NCBI RefSeq assembly: GCF_010092505.1
Contig: NZ_CP048021.1
Span: 1 to 64,000 of the forward strand
DNA: 64,000 bases
Source: Virgibacillus sp. MSP4-1
GTDB taxonomy: Bacteria; Bacillota; Bacilli; Bacillales; Alkalibacillaceae
Direction of reading: 5' to 3'
Position numbers and translations under genes: made by a program. The notes beneath the pieces are model-generated. The model had not been told where the DNA came from, made no database searches, and saw nothing but the letters and a program-made list of their open reading frames with translations. Shown one piece after another: positions 8,340-17,130 of this stretch; positions within the stretch are counted from its first letter, which is position 1; every line of letters begins with the position of its first letter.

Positions 8340-8405
8340 TGTTATTAGTAGTGTTAAACTACTACCAAGAGCATAAAAATTGTAGAATAATGAAAAAATT
8401 ACCCT

Positions 8406-8431
8406 GGAACTAGTTTAATAGTTCTTTTTTT
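8406..8431 (+). terminator. Terminator-like hairpin in the leader of the hemerythrin gene
   Basis: GAACTA (8407-8412) pairs with TAGTTC (8419-8424), directly followed by seven T. It lies 120 bp upstream of the next gene with no gene before it. It may therefore end a short leader RNA (attenuator or small RNA). Confidence 0.45.
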
Positions 8432-8550
8432 CCGGGTAGTGATGAGCAGTATACCGATCGTTTAAAAGTTTATATTTATTTCAGGGACTAAATGCTGATT
8501 TCTGTAAATAAACTAGTCTCAAACACACGATTACATAAGGAGGATTTTTT

Positions 8551-8967
8551 GTGTCAGGCCAGGCATTGAAACACGTAGACAGTCACTCAGCTATTCATGA
8601 AGCAGCTCTAAATGAAGCAAGAGAATTAAACGACATTATGTCAAAGCTGCTCAGAAGCAACCAGAAGGATAAAGCGATGGAAGTTGCATTGGTAGCTGTA
8701 GAACATTGGGAAACCCGGACGCTGAGACATGCGGATGCAGAAGAGGAGGGATTGTATAAGGAACTCGTGGAGGAATCTCCTGAGTTAAGAGATGACATTC
8801 TTTCCCTCACTCGTGACCATGATATGATGCGTTTTCTCGTAAAAGAAGTGAAGGAGATGTTAGAGAAAGATGGTTTTATTAAGGAGGTGCTGGAAAAATT
8901 CCACACGTTAGTCCACATCGATGCCTTTCATAATATAGAAGAAGAACGAATCCTCCCTCATTATTGA
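8551..8967 (+). CDS. Hemerythrin HHE-domain protein
   Basis: A 138-aa all-helical protein with His/Glu ligands spaced as in hemerythrin-like HHE domains: SHSAIHEAAL, HWETRTLRHADAEEE, RDHDMM, and VHIDAFHNIEEERILPHY. Such proteins bind a di-iron centre and sense or scavenge O2 or NO, or store iron, in the cytoplasm. Its place ahead of the nitrate reductase genes suggests protection against NO or oxygen during nitrate respiration (inference). GTG 8551 follows AAGGAGGATTTTTT. A structured repeat array separates it from the nar unit, so cotranscription is uncertain. Confidence 0.85.
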   Translation: MSGQALKHVDSHSAIHEAALNEARELNDIMSKLLRSNQKDKAMEVALVAVEHWETRTLRHADAEEEGLYKELVEESPELRDDILSLTRDHDMMRFLVKEVKEMLEKDGFIKEVLEKFHTLVHIDAFHNIEEERILPHY

Positions 8968-8969
8968 CA

Positions 8970-9370
8970 GAAAAGCGGAGGCGACTGTTCAGGTCATGCG
9001 GGATAAGACGAAGACATGAAGTGGCATGCCTTTGGCCACGGAATGGCTTTGACTTATAACCGCCTTGACCTAGGAGCCGCAGCTGGACAAAGAAAGGCGG
9101 AGGCGACTGTTTAGGCCCGACAGCATAAGCAGAAGGTCCGGAGTGGCATGCTTTTCCGCCACGCAGGAGCTTATGCTTATGACTGCTAGGGCCTGGGAGC
9201 CGCAGCTGGACAGAGAAAAGCGGAGGCGACTGTTCAGGTCATGCGGGATAAGACGAAGACATGAAGTGGCATGCTTTTGGCCACGGAATGGCTTTGACTT
9301 ATAACCGCCTTGACCTAGGAGCCGCAGCTGGACAAAGAAAAGCGGAGGCGACTGTTTAGGCCCGACAGCT
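8970..9370. repeat. Tandem array of ~122-bp structured repeat units
   Basis: Four units start with (A)AAAGCGGAGGCGACTGTT or a close variant: A 8970-9091, B 9092-9213 (one base different), C 9214-9336, and D 9337-9370 (truncated). A and C are nearly identical. B and D share their own variant (TTTAGGCCCGACAGC), so the array is an A-B unit of ~244 bp duplicated and then cut short. Units end in GGAGCCGCAGCTGGACA. Inside each, an outer stem (A: 8991-9007 with 9053-9071; B: 9113-9130 with 9169-9194) encloses an inner GTGGC/GCCAC hairpin. A and B differ in stem sequence but both pair. No coding function is apparent. Confidence 0.85.
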
Positions 9371-9393
9371 TGAATAAAGAGGAGGTGTTGCAG

Positions 9394-9708
9394 ATGAGTG
9401 AAAAAACAGTAAACCATAAACCTCGTCCATTAATGTCCGTTTCACCACGATTATACCGCTATATCACCGAAGAACTGGAAAACCAGTATCGGATTCATTC
9501 CTATGATTTACAATTACACGCTATTCAACAGGAAGATGGCATTCAGGTTCTTTTGCTTTTTGGAGATAATTTTGACCATCAGAAGAAACAATATTTTTCA
9601 CAGGAAGAGTTGGAAGACAACCAGGCATTAAGCACATTTATTGAAGAAGTTGGTGAGGAATGTAAAAAGGTTATGATTGATGATTATTTTAATAGAATGG
9701 CCCCTTAA
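9394..9708 (+). CDS. Unknown 104-aa protein ahead of narG
   Basis: I do not recognise this small acidic protein. It has no cysteine-rich, membrane or signal sequence. It starts MSEKTVNHKPRPLMSVSPRL and appears mixed alpha/beta (YDLQLHAIQQEDGIQVLLLF, then a helical tail). ATG 9394 is preferred to TTG 9370 because AAGAGGAGGTG (9377-9387) lies 6 nt before it; the TTG falls at the edge of the repeat array. The gene sits 23 bp before the next small gene and then narG, so it is probably part of the nar transcript. Confidence 0.65.
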   Translation: MSEKTVNHKPRPLMSVSPRLYRYITEELENQYRIHSYDLQLHAIQQEDGIQVLLLFGDNFDHQKKQYFSQEELEDNQALSTFIEEVGEECKKVMIDDYFNRMAP

Positions 9709-9731
9709 TCTAAATAAAAAGGAGGAGAACA

Positions 9732-10025
9732 TTGTTTCAATTTGATAGTGAAGCAGGTTTGGTCCAGGATCGTGAGGATTTAATTCAGGTACTTACCATG
9801 CGTTTTGGAGAAATTGCGTCAGGCGTAATCGAGGAAATCTATAAAATTAATGATCTGAACACGATAGAAAGACTGATTTTAGTCGCAGCCAATGCCCCAT
9901 CTCTTAAAATCTTCCTGGAAGAACTGGAAGCAGGTGAGGGCAGCTTTCGCATGGTTGGAGAAAGATTTAATCCACTAGATGATGAGATGGAAGGAGGGGT
10001 AGATGATGGCAAGAAGAGGCAATAA
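9732..10025 (+). CDS. Unknown 97-aa protein overlapping narG
   Basis: TTG 9732 follows AAAGGAGGAG at proper spacing. The protein (MFQFDSEAGLVQDREDLI...) is mainly helical and acidic, and I do not recognise it. Its end overlaps the narG start by about 20 bp, and the narG ribosome site (AAGGAGGGG) lies within its last codons, so the two are translationally coupled. Tight coupling to narG suggests a role in nitrate reductase assembly or regulation. That is inference from position only. Confidence 0.65.
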   Translation: MFQFDSEAGLVQDREDLIQVLTMRFGEIASGVIEEIYKINDLNTIERLILVAANAPSLKIFLEELEAGEGSFRMVGERFNPLDDEMEGGVDDGKKRQ

Positions 10026-13000
10026 ATTATTGGATCACTTAAAGTACTTAAAAAAAGGAAATCGAATCAATGATGGTTTTACTGAGGAAAGCCCCCGTCC
10101 AAGAGATTCTGAGGAGATATACCGGCGCAGATGGCAACATGATAAAATTGTCCGTTCCACCCATGGCGTAAATTGCACGGGTTCCTGCAGCTGGAAAATC
10201 TATGTAAAGGACGGGATTATCACTTCAGAAACCCAGCAGACCGATTATCCTTCTACTGGGGATGATTTTCCGGAATACGAGCCTCGTGGCTGTCCAAGAG
10301 GAGCGAGTTTTTCCTGGTATACGTACAGTCCTGTGAGGGTGAAATTTCCTTACATACGTGGAGACTTATATGAATTATGGAAGACAGAGCGAAATCTAGG
10401 TAAGGATCCGGTTGAGGCATGGGAAAGCATCCAGATTGATCCCGAAAAAAGACAGCAAATTGTTCAGGCACGTGGAAAAGGCGGATTCGTAAGGACGGAT
10501 TGGAAGGAAGTCTGCCAAATCATTGCCAGCTCTATTATTTATACAATTAAAAAATATGGTCCGGATCGGGTTGTTGGTTTCAGTCCTATTCCCGCGATGT
10601 CCATGGTCAGCTATGCAGGTGGTGCCCGGTTTTTATCCCTGCTTGGCGGAACACTTCTGAGTTTCTATGACTGGTATGCAGATCTGCCGCCAGCCTCCCC
10701 GCAGGTCTGGGGTGAGCAGACCGATGTTCCGGAAAGTGCCGACTGGTATAACACGAAATATTTTATTATCTGGGGCACGAATCTCCCACAGACCCGTACA
10801 CCAGATGCCCACTTTATGGTAGAGGCCAGGTACAACGGAACAAAAGTGGTTGGGGTCAGTCCCGATTACGCAGAATATGAAAAGTTTGCTGATTTATGGC
10901 TCCCGGCCAGGGCAGGAACAGATGGAGCCCTGGCGATGGCCATGACTCATGTGATTTTAAAAGAATATTATGTAAAGCAGCAAACACCTTATTTTAATGA
11001 CTATGTCAAACAATATACGGATTTGCCGTTTCTTGTGCTGTTAAATAAGCATGGAGAGGAATACAGGAGCGACCGTTTCTTAAGGGCTTCAGATATTAAT
11101 GGTCAACACAAGCTTGGCGAGTGGAAAACGGTGGTCTGGGATGAAAACACCAATGAGCTGGAGGTTCCAAACGGCAGTCAAGGTTTTCGCTGGGATAAAG
11201 GAAGCAATTGGAATCTCAAGCTGGAAAAGGAAGATGGAACACAGATTAATCCAAATCTCAGCTTTATCGATCAATCCGATGAAGTGACACAGGTGACCTT
11301 TCCTTATTTTGCCGAAGAGGAAGGTGGGGCTGTTTCCCGCGGAGTTCCCGTCAAGTATATTCAGGATAAAGACGGAAATGAGCTTACAGTAACAACGGTT
11401 TATGACCTTATGATGGCTCATGTGGGTGTGGACAGAGGCTTACCAGGTGATTATCCAACAAGCTATGAGGATGAAAAGCCTTATACACCTGCCTGGCAGG
11501 AAAGTATTACAGGTGTTAACAAAAATCATGTTATTAAGATTGCCAAAGAATTTGCTGATAATGCAGCCAGAACGAAAGGGAAATCCATGATCGCCCTGGG
11601 GGGAGGCTCCAATCACTGGTTCCATAGTGATCAAATCTATCGTTCTATTTTAAACCTTGTTCTATTAACAGGTTCTCAAGGTGTGAACGGCGGAGGATGG
11701 GCTCATTACGTGGGTCAGGAAAAGGTCCGCCCGACTGAAGGCTGGAATATGGTTTCCTTCGCAGGGGACTGGGGAAATGTGCCTCGTCTGCAAAATGGAA
11801 CCTCCTTCTTTTACTTTGCAACGGAACAATTCCGTTATGAGTCTGAGATTGATAAGAAGGAAACCCCATGGAACGGAAAATACCATCACATGCACCCGGC
11901 TGATGCCAATGCACTTTCCGCAAGATTGGGCTGGCTGCCTTCGTTCCCCCAGTTCACGCAGAATTCTATTGATCTGGTAAAGGAGAGCAGAGAGAACGGA
12001 GCGCAGGATGAAAAAGAGATTATTGATGACGTAGTGAAAAAAATCAAAACAGGGGAAATTGACTGGTCCATTGAAAATCCGGATGATCCCCGGAATTTTC
12101 CCCGAGTATTTTTTAACTGGCGCTCCAACCTGTTAGGAGACAGTGGTAAGGGTCATGAGTATTTTGCCAAGCATTTAATTGGTGGAGACAGTCAGGTTAT
12201 GACCGATGCAAAAAACTCCTGGCAGCCAGAAGAAGTCAACGTTTCTGATGTGCCGCCTGAAGGGAAAACCGATTTATTCGTCAGTATTGATTTCCGGATG
12301 ACAAGCTCAGGTCTGTTTTCAGATATTGTCCTTCCGGCAGCGACCTGGTATGAAAAGTTTGATATCAGCAGTACGGATATGCATCCGTTTATTCATCCAT
12401 TTAATGCAGCGATTTCCCCGCCATGGCAGGCCAAAAGTGACTGGGATTCATTCCGGGAAATTGCCAAAGTCTTTTCCGAATTAGCGGAGGAGCATCTGCC
12501 TGCTCAGGAGGATCTGGTCATGAGACCCCTTGGCCACGATTCAGAGGATGAAATTGCGCAGGTTTACGGAAAGGTAAAGGATTGGCGAAAAGGAGAAACA
12601 GAGCCGATTCCTGGCAAGACGATGCCGAATTTGAAAGTGGTTGAACGGGATTATCCAAACCTTTATCAAAAAATGACAACCATAGGGCCTGAATTGAAGA
12701 AGGGCTATGGAGGAAAAGGTGTAAAAATTCCAGGAGAAGACGTTTATGAAGATTTGAAGAGCAGATTGGGAACATCAGGACGGAAAGGGATTGGAAAAGG
12801 AAACCCTGATCTTTATACAGACAAAAAAGCGATTGATGCTATTCTGAATATGTCCGGTGCAACAAATGGGAAGCGTGCCATTGCAGGCTGGAAATCCATG
12901 GAGGCAAAGACCGGGCAGAAGTTAACGGAAATTGCCGAACCCCGGGAAGAGGATGATTTTACACTTAGGGATCTGACCATTCAGCCGCGCACGTCCATTT

Positions 13001-13686
13001 CAACCCCTGTGTGGAGCGGTCTGGAAAAGGACGGGAGACGTTATTCGCCGTTTACGGTTAATACAGAATATCTCATTCCATGGCGAACATTGACAGGCAG
13101 ACAGAGCTTTTACCTGGACCATGAAATGATGCTGGACTATGGCGAGGGGCTTCCTTTATACCTGCCACCTCTTAATGCAGGCCCATTCCTGAAAAAGGAT
13201 AAGGGTGTTGAGGATGATGGGCAGTCTTTAACCGTTCGTTATTTGACCCCGCACCAGAAATGGGGTATTCACACGATGTTTACGGAATCGACCCCAATGG
13301 TTCAGCTGTTCAGAGGCTGGCAGGTTGTCTGGATGAATGAAAAAGATGCGGCGTCTGTTGGAATTAAGGATAACGATTTTATTGAGGTCTATAACAGAAA
13401 TGGTGTAATTTCCGCCCGTGCGGTAATCACCTACCGAATCCCTCGTGGAATGGTTTATATGTACCACGCCCAGGATCGAACCATGGGTGTTCCTGGTACC
13501 TCAATTAACAAAAAGCGGGGAGGAACCCATAACAGTGTGACGCGAATTACGTTAAAACCGACGCATATGATTGGCGGCTATTCACAGCTTAGTTACGGGT
13601 TTAATTATTATGGGCCGACTGGTCATCAGCGGGATACGATGGCCGTCATCAGACCACTTAAGGAGGTAGATTGGCTTGAGAATTAA
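10006..13686 (+). CDS. narG: Respiratory nitrate reductase alpha subunit NarG
   Basis: The catalytic subunit reduces nitrate to nitrite at a bis-MGD molybdenum centre on the cytoplasmic face of the membrane. At ~1226 residues it matches Bacillus NarG. The N-terminal iron-sulfur (FS0) motif is present: HGVNCTGSC followed by RGCPRGASFSWY, with histidine as the first ligand. Other typical segments are GFSPIPAMSMVSYAGG, NLPQTRTPDAH and the C-terminal MYHAQDRTMGVPGT. ATG 10006 has better spacing to AAGGAGGGG than ATG 10003. It overlaps narH by 11 bp. Confidence 0.97.
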   Translation: MARRGNKLLDHLKYLKKGNRINDGFTEESPRPRDSEEIYRRRWQHDKIVRSTHGVNCTGSCSWKIYVKDGIITSETQQTDYPSTGDDFPEYEPRGCPRGASFSWYTYSPVRVKFPYIRGDLYELWKTERNLGKDPVEAWESIQIDPEKRQQIVQARGKGGFVRTDWKEVCQIIASSIIYTIKKYGPDRVVGFSPIPAMSMVSYAGGARFLSLLGGTLLSFYDWYADLPPASPQVWGEQTDVPESADWYNTKYFIIWGTNLPQTRTPDAHFMVEARYNGTKVVGVSPDYAEYEKFADLWLPARAGTDGALAMAMTHVILKEYYVKQQTPYFNDYVKQYTDLPFLVLLNKHGEEYRSDRFLRASDINGQHKLGEWKTVVWDENTNELEVPNGSQGFRWDKGSNWNLKLEKEDGTQINPNLSFIDQSDEVTQVTFPYFAEEEGGAVSRGVPVKYIQDKDGNELTVTTVYDLMMAHVGVDRGLPGDYPTSYEDEKPYTPAWQESITGVNKNHVIKIAKEFADNAARTKGKSMIALGGGSNHWFHSDQIYRSILNLVLLTGSQGVNGGGWAHYVGQEKVRPTEGWNMVSFAGDWGNVPRLQNGTSFFYFATEQFRYESEIDKKETPWNGKYHHMHPADANALSARLGWLPSFPQFTQNSIDLVKESRENGAQDEKEIIDDVVKKIKTGEIDWSIENPDDPRNFPRVFFNWRSNLLGDSGKGHEYFAKHLIGGDSQVMTDAKNSWQPEEVNVSDVPPEGKTDLFVSIDFRMTSSGLFSDIVLPAATWYEKFDISSTDMHPFIHPFNAAISPPWQAKSDWDSFREIAKVFSELAEEHLPAQEDLVMRPLGHDSEDEIAQVYGKVKDWRKGETEPIPGKTMPNLKVVERDYPNLYQKMTTIGPELKKGYGGKGVKIPGEDVYEDLKSRLGTSGRKGIGKGNPDLYTDKKAIDAILNMSGATNGKRAIAGWKSMEAKTGQKLTEIAEPREEDDFTLRDLTIQPRTSISTPVWSGLEKDGRRYSPFTVNTEYLIPWRTLTGRQSFYLDHEMMLDYGEGLPLYLPPLNAGPFLKKDKGVEDDGQSLTVRYLTPHQKWGIHTMFTESTPMVQLFRGWQVVWMNEKDAASVGIKDNDFIEVYNRNGVISARAVITYRIPRGMVYMYHAQDRTMGVPGTSINKKRGGTHNSVTRITLKPTHMIGGYSQLSYGFNYYGPTGHQRDTMAVIRPLKEVDWLEN

Positions 13687-15184
13687 AGCACAGGTAGCGA
13701 TGGTGATGCATCTGGATAAATGCATTGGTTGCCACACCTGTTCGGTTACTTGTAAAAATACTTGGACGAATCGACCTGGTACGGAATATATGTGGTTTAA
13801 CAACGTCGAAACCCGTCCAGGTGTCGGGTATCCAAAACGATGGGAGGATACGGAGCGCTATAAAGGCGGATGGGAGCTGCAAAACGGAAAGCTTAAGCTT
13901 CGTGCCGGTGGTCCTATCTCCAAACTTACCCATATTTTCTATAATCCTGATATGGCGGAAATGGAAGATTTTTATGAGCCATGGACCTATGATTACGACA
14001 ATCTGATTCATAGTCCTGAAAGTGAACATTTACCGGTGGCAAGACCCGTATCCCAGATTACCGGTGAATATATCGATAAACCTCAATGGGGATCAAACTG
14101 GGATGACGACTTAGCTGGTGGTACAGAAGTAGTCAGGCAGGATCCAAATGTGGAAAAGATGCAGGAACATATTAAAACGGAATATGAAAACACCTTTATG
14201 ATGTATCTGCCAAGAATCTGTGAGCACTGCCTAAATCCATCCTGTGTGGCCTCCTGTCCAACAGGAGCGCTGTATAAGCGTGATGAGGACGGCATTGTAC
14301 TGGTTGATCAGGAAGCCTGCCGCGGCTGGCGCTTCTGTCAGAATGGCTGTCCTTATCATAAGGTTTACTATAACTGGAACACCCATAAGGCAGAAAAATG
14401 CAACTTCTGCTATCCAAGAACAGAAGCAGGCTTACCGACCATCTGTTCAGAGACCTGTGTCGGAAGAATCCGTTACATTGGGGTTGTTTTATATGATGCG
14501 GACAGAGTAAAAGAAGCAGCATCTGTAGAAGACCCTCAAGATTTATATGAAGCACAGTTATCCTGCTTCCTTGATCCATTTGATGAGGAAGTACAGGAAA
14601 AGGCCAGAGAAGCAGGAATCACGGATGCATGGCTCGATGCAGCGAAGGAATCCCCGGTTTATAAAATGGCGATTAAGTGGAAAATTGCACTGCCACTTCA
14701 TCCCGAATACCGTACGATGCCAATGGTCTGGTATGTTCCGCCGCTCAGCCCAATCATGAACCACATTACGAATGAAGACGAACTGGATACGGACGGCTAC
14801 ATACCTGCCGTGGACCAAATGAGAATCCCTATTGAGTATCTGGCTTCGTTACTGGCTGCGGATGATACTGAAGTGGTGCGTAAAGTTCTATTAAAACTAT
14901 CAGCCATGCGTGTCTTCATGCGTGGAAAAACGGTCGGTGGAGTCGATGAATTTAAACAAAGCCAGCTGATGAAAGAGGCCGATACCGACCCTGAAGAAAT
15001 CGTAGAAATGGCAAGATTACTCGGTATTGCCAAATATGAAGACCGTTATGTCATTCCTACCGGACGCAGGGAGATGGATGATGACCTTCAGTATCAGCAG
15101 GGCGCATGCAGCTTAGAGGATATCGCCCCACAGGAAGGCGTCAATCCTACATTCGGTATGATGAAAGTGAGAGGCGATTTATGA
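13676..15184 (+). CDS. narH: Nitrate reductase beta subunit NarH
   Basis: This electron-transfer subunit carries four Fe-S clusters between NarI haem and NarG. Cysteine clusters are clear: CIGCHTCSVTCKNTW near the N terminus, CEHCLNPSCVASCPTGA, the CRGWRFCQNGCPYHK motif (Trp replaces one Cys, giving the 3Fe-4S cluster typical of NarH), and KCNFCYPRTEAG. Length 502 aa, normal. TTG 13676 follows AAGGAGGT inside the narG end, so translation is coupled. It overlaps narJ by the ATGA junction at 15181-15184. Confidence 0.97.
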   Translation: MRIKAQVAMVMHLDKCIGCHTCSVTCKNTWTNRPGTEYMWFNNVETRPGVGYPKRWEDTERYKGGWELQNGKLKLRAGGPISKLTHIFYNPDMAEMEDFYEPWTYDYDNLIHSPESEHLPVARPVSQITGEYIDKPQWGSNWDDDLAGGTEVVRQDPNVEKMQEHIKTEYENTFMMYLPRICEHCLNPSCVASCPTGALYKRDEDGIVLVDQEACRGWRFCQNGCPYHKVYYNWNTHKAEKCNFCYPRTEAGLPTICSETCVGRIRYIGVVLYDADRVKEAASVEDPQDLYEAQLSCFLDPFDEEVQEKAREAGITDAWLDAAKESPVYKMAIKWKIALPLHPEYRTMPMVWYVPPLSPIMNHITNEDELDTDGYIPAVDQMRIPIEYLASLLAADDTEVVRKVLLKLSAMRVFMRGKTVGGVDEFKQSQLMKEADTDPEEIVEMARLLGIAKYEDRYVIPTGRREMDDDLQYQQGACSLEDIAPQEGVNPTFGMMKVRGDL

Positions 15185-15783
15185 TTCAGGAAAAACAATC
15201 GATTCTAATCATAGTTTCAAGATTGCTGGGATATCCGGATGAGAGCTTTACAGAACTGAAAAAAGATATTGAATCATTCATAGACGAAAGCATCGAATCC
15301 CCTGAACTACGGGAGAATTTGAAAGCAAACTGTGAGCTTTTGGGACAGTTACCATTCAAAGAGTTACAGGAACTATATGTGGAAACCTTTGACTTAAAGT
15401 CCAAGCTCGGGTTATACCTCACTGCCCATGAACTGGGGGACAGCAACCGCCGAGGCGCAGCCCTGATTAAGCTGCAAAAAATCGTGAATCAAGCCGGCTT
15501 TGAACGGGTTGGAGAGGAACTGGCCGATTATATCCCTATGCTTCTGGAATTTCTGGCTGTTACCGAAGAAACCCCGGAAACCGAACGTTTATTTCATCGT
15601 CTTTCTGTTGTTATCTCCTATATGTATGATCATATAGGAGATGACAACGCCTATAAAGGTATCTTTCAAATGTTAGTTGAACACGTCTTTCCGGCTCCAT
15701 CTGATGAGGAAAAGAAACAGCTGGAAGCAGGGAGAGAGGAAGCTGACTTAGAAGAACTGCCTTATCCAATCATGTATCAATAA
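15181..15783 (+). CDS. narJ: Nitrate reductase assembly chaperone NarJ
   Basis: NarJ is a TorD/NarJ-family chaperone that holds the NarGH complex in the cytoplasm until cofactor loading and membrane docking are complete. It is 200 residues, all-helical and acidic. Family segments include RLLGYPDESF, YVETFDLKSKLGLYLTAHELGD and YIPMLLEFLAV. The start is ATG 15181, which overlaps the narH stop (ATGA). A start further upstream would overlap narH without a ribosome site. narI follows after 39 bp. Confidence 0.94.
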   Translation: MIQEKQSILIIVSRLLGYPDESFTELKKDIESFIDESIESPELRENLKANCELLGQLPFKELQELYVETFDLKSKLGLYLTAHELGDSNRRGAALIKLQKIVNQAGFERVGEELADYIPMLLEFLAVTEETPETERLFHRLSVVISYMYDHIGDDNAYKGIFQMLVEHVFPAPSDEEKKQLEAGREEADLEELPYPIMYQ

Positions 15784-15822
15784 TCAGATATTGGATCTTA
15801 TGAAGAAGGGAAGGATAATACC

Positions 15823-16509
15823 ATGACCGAAATTTTCTGGTGGGTCATAGTCCCTTATATTACCTTAAGCATTATGATCTGCGGCCTTCTTTATCGTTAT
15901 ACCTTTCGTCAGCTTACGTGGGCCGCACCATCCACAAATTTTTTAGAGAAAAAATGGCTGCGTATCGGTTCACCGTTATTTCATTATGGAATTATATTCG
16001 CATTTATCGGACATGTAATGGGGATGGTCATTCCGATTGAGTTTTACCATGCACTTGGAATTTCCGACCATCTTTATCACTTTGGTGCCATCTGGGGCGG
16101 TGGACTGGCAGGACTAATGGTTGTAGCCGGGCTGATCATTCTATTAATTCGAAAAATCACCATAGATCCTGTGCGAATCAAAGCGAGTTTTTCAGATTTT
16201 TTTACCGTAATTGCCCTTCTATTCGTGGCAGGAACAGGAACGTATATGACGCTTATCTTTAACACAACCGTCCTTGAATATGAATACAGAACAACGATAG
16301 GACCGTGGTTCCGCAGTCTATTTATCTTCCAGCCCAACTATCAGCTAATGACCGGCGTGCCATTTATTTTCAAAGTTCATGTTGTATCGGCTTTTGCACT
16401 ATTTGCATCCATACCGTTTACCCACCTGGTTCACATATTCAGTTTTCCCGTTCGATATCCGGCCCGCGCACCGCAGCAATATCGTTCCCGGTCGAACTAT
16501 CAACGGTGA
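15823..16509 (+). CDS. narI: Nitrate reductase gamma subunit NarI (cytochrome b)
   Basis: A 228-aa membrane protein with five hydrophobic helices, starting FWWVIVPYITLSIMICGLLY. It carries two b-type haems and takes electrons from menaquinol for NarH. Haem-ligand histidines appear in FHYGIIFAFIGHVMG and KVHVVSAFALFA...FTHLVHIFSFP. GGAAGGATAATACC precedes ATG 15823. It is the last gene of the nar unit, with a terminator ~80 bp on. No narK transporter or fnr gene is in the window. Confidence 0.96.
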   Translation: MTEIFWWVIVPYITLSIMICGLLYRYTFRQLTWAAPSTNFLEKKWLRIGSPLFHYGIIFAFIGHVMGMVIPIEFYHALGISDHLYHFGAIWGGGLAGLMVVAGLIILLIRKITIDPVRIKASFSDFFTVIALLFVAGTGTYMTLIFNTTVLEYEYRTTIGPWFRSLFIFQPNYQLMTGVPFIFKVHVVSAFALFASIPFTHLVHIFSFPVRYPARAPQQYRSRSNYQR

Positions 16510-16589
16510 TGTTGCGAGGGTTGCCTATTTATATGTGATGGGCATACAAGATTAGGGTTAAATGTTGAGAAATTAATAAAAACGTGAGA

Positions 16590-16619
16590 AATCCAGGGTT
16601 TGAGACCCTGGATTTTTTG
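16590..16619 (+). terminator. Terminator of the nar operon
   Basis: ATCCAGGGT (16591-16599) / ACCCTGGAT (16605-16613), loop TTGAG, followed by T6. Confidence 0.88.
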
Positions 16620-16649
16620 ATTTATGAGCTGATATCAGGGGAGTAGAAT

Positions 16650-16995
16650 GTTGAGGTGCGGAGGTATCCGTCTGTTTTTGTGTTTTATCGGTCTGTTTGG
16701 TGGGGTTATCGATCAAATTACGGTGGGAATCAACCAAAAAGGGAGTTGCATCGATTGGTGGATTTGACGGGAGCGGAGTATCTGTCAGCTGGGGTGGAGT
16801 ATCCATCGGTTTTTCATGAGTATCAGTCTTCCTGAGTCATTTATCCATCAGTTTCCATGATGTATCGGTCATTTTGAAGCTTTTATCAATCAAGTCGCTT
16901 TGTATCAATTAAAATCGGTCGTTTATCAGTCGATTTCACCCGTTTATCAATCGACTTCACGGATGTATCAGCTCAAATCCTCGTTCATCAATCAC
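16650..16995. repeat. Degenerate ~21-bp periodic repeat tract (TATCARTC)
   Basis: Successive units begin TATC[AG][AG]TC at roughly 19-21 bp intervals, clearest from 16862 to 16995 (for example TATCAGTCGATTTCACCCGTT then TATCAATCGACTTCACGG). Short open frames cross the tract on both strands and look like heptad peptides, but have no ribosome sites. A second tract lies at 18955-19280. I see no gene between the nar terminator and 17131. Confidence 0.6.
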
Positions 16996-17130
16996 AACCT
17001 CAGTGAAACCAGTCGCACTCGCGAAGCAGCCTATCCCCCCGCGCACACAACAAACAGCGATTCACAAAAAAAGACCACCATATCCGCAAATATGATGGCT
17101 CTTACCAAAAGAATGCTTTTCTATTAACTT

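Noticed and set aside
8262-8550. Fnr, Rex or ResD binding sites ahead of the hemerythrin/nar region
   Set aside because: I looked for TGTGA-N6-TCACA and TTGTGA-type sites and found none convincing. A matrix scan would be needed.
9070-9417. A long open frame on the minus strand through the repeat array
   Set aside because: It consists of translated repeats (CGS/SRLRLSLSS blocks), has no ribosome site, and overlaps the start of a plausible plus-strand gene.
16573-17127. Short open frames on both strands in the 21-bp repeat tract
   Set aside because: They read as Thr/Pro or YQSxS heptads only because of the repeat period; no ribosome sites or promoters support them.
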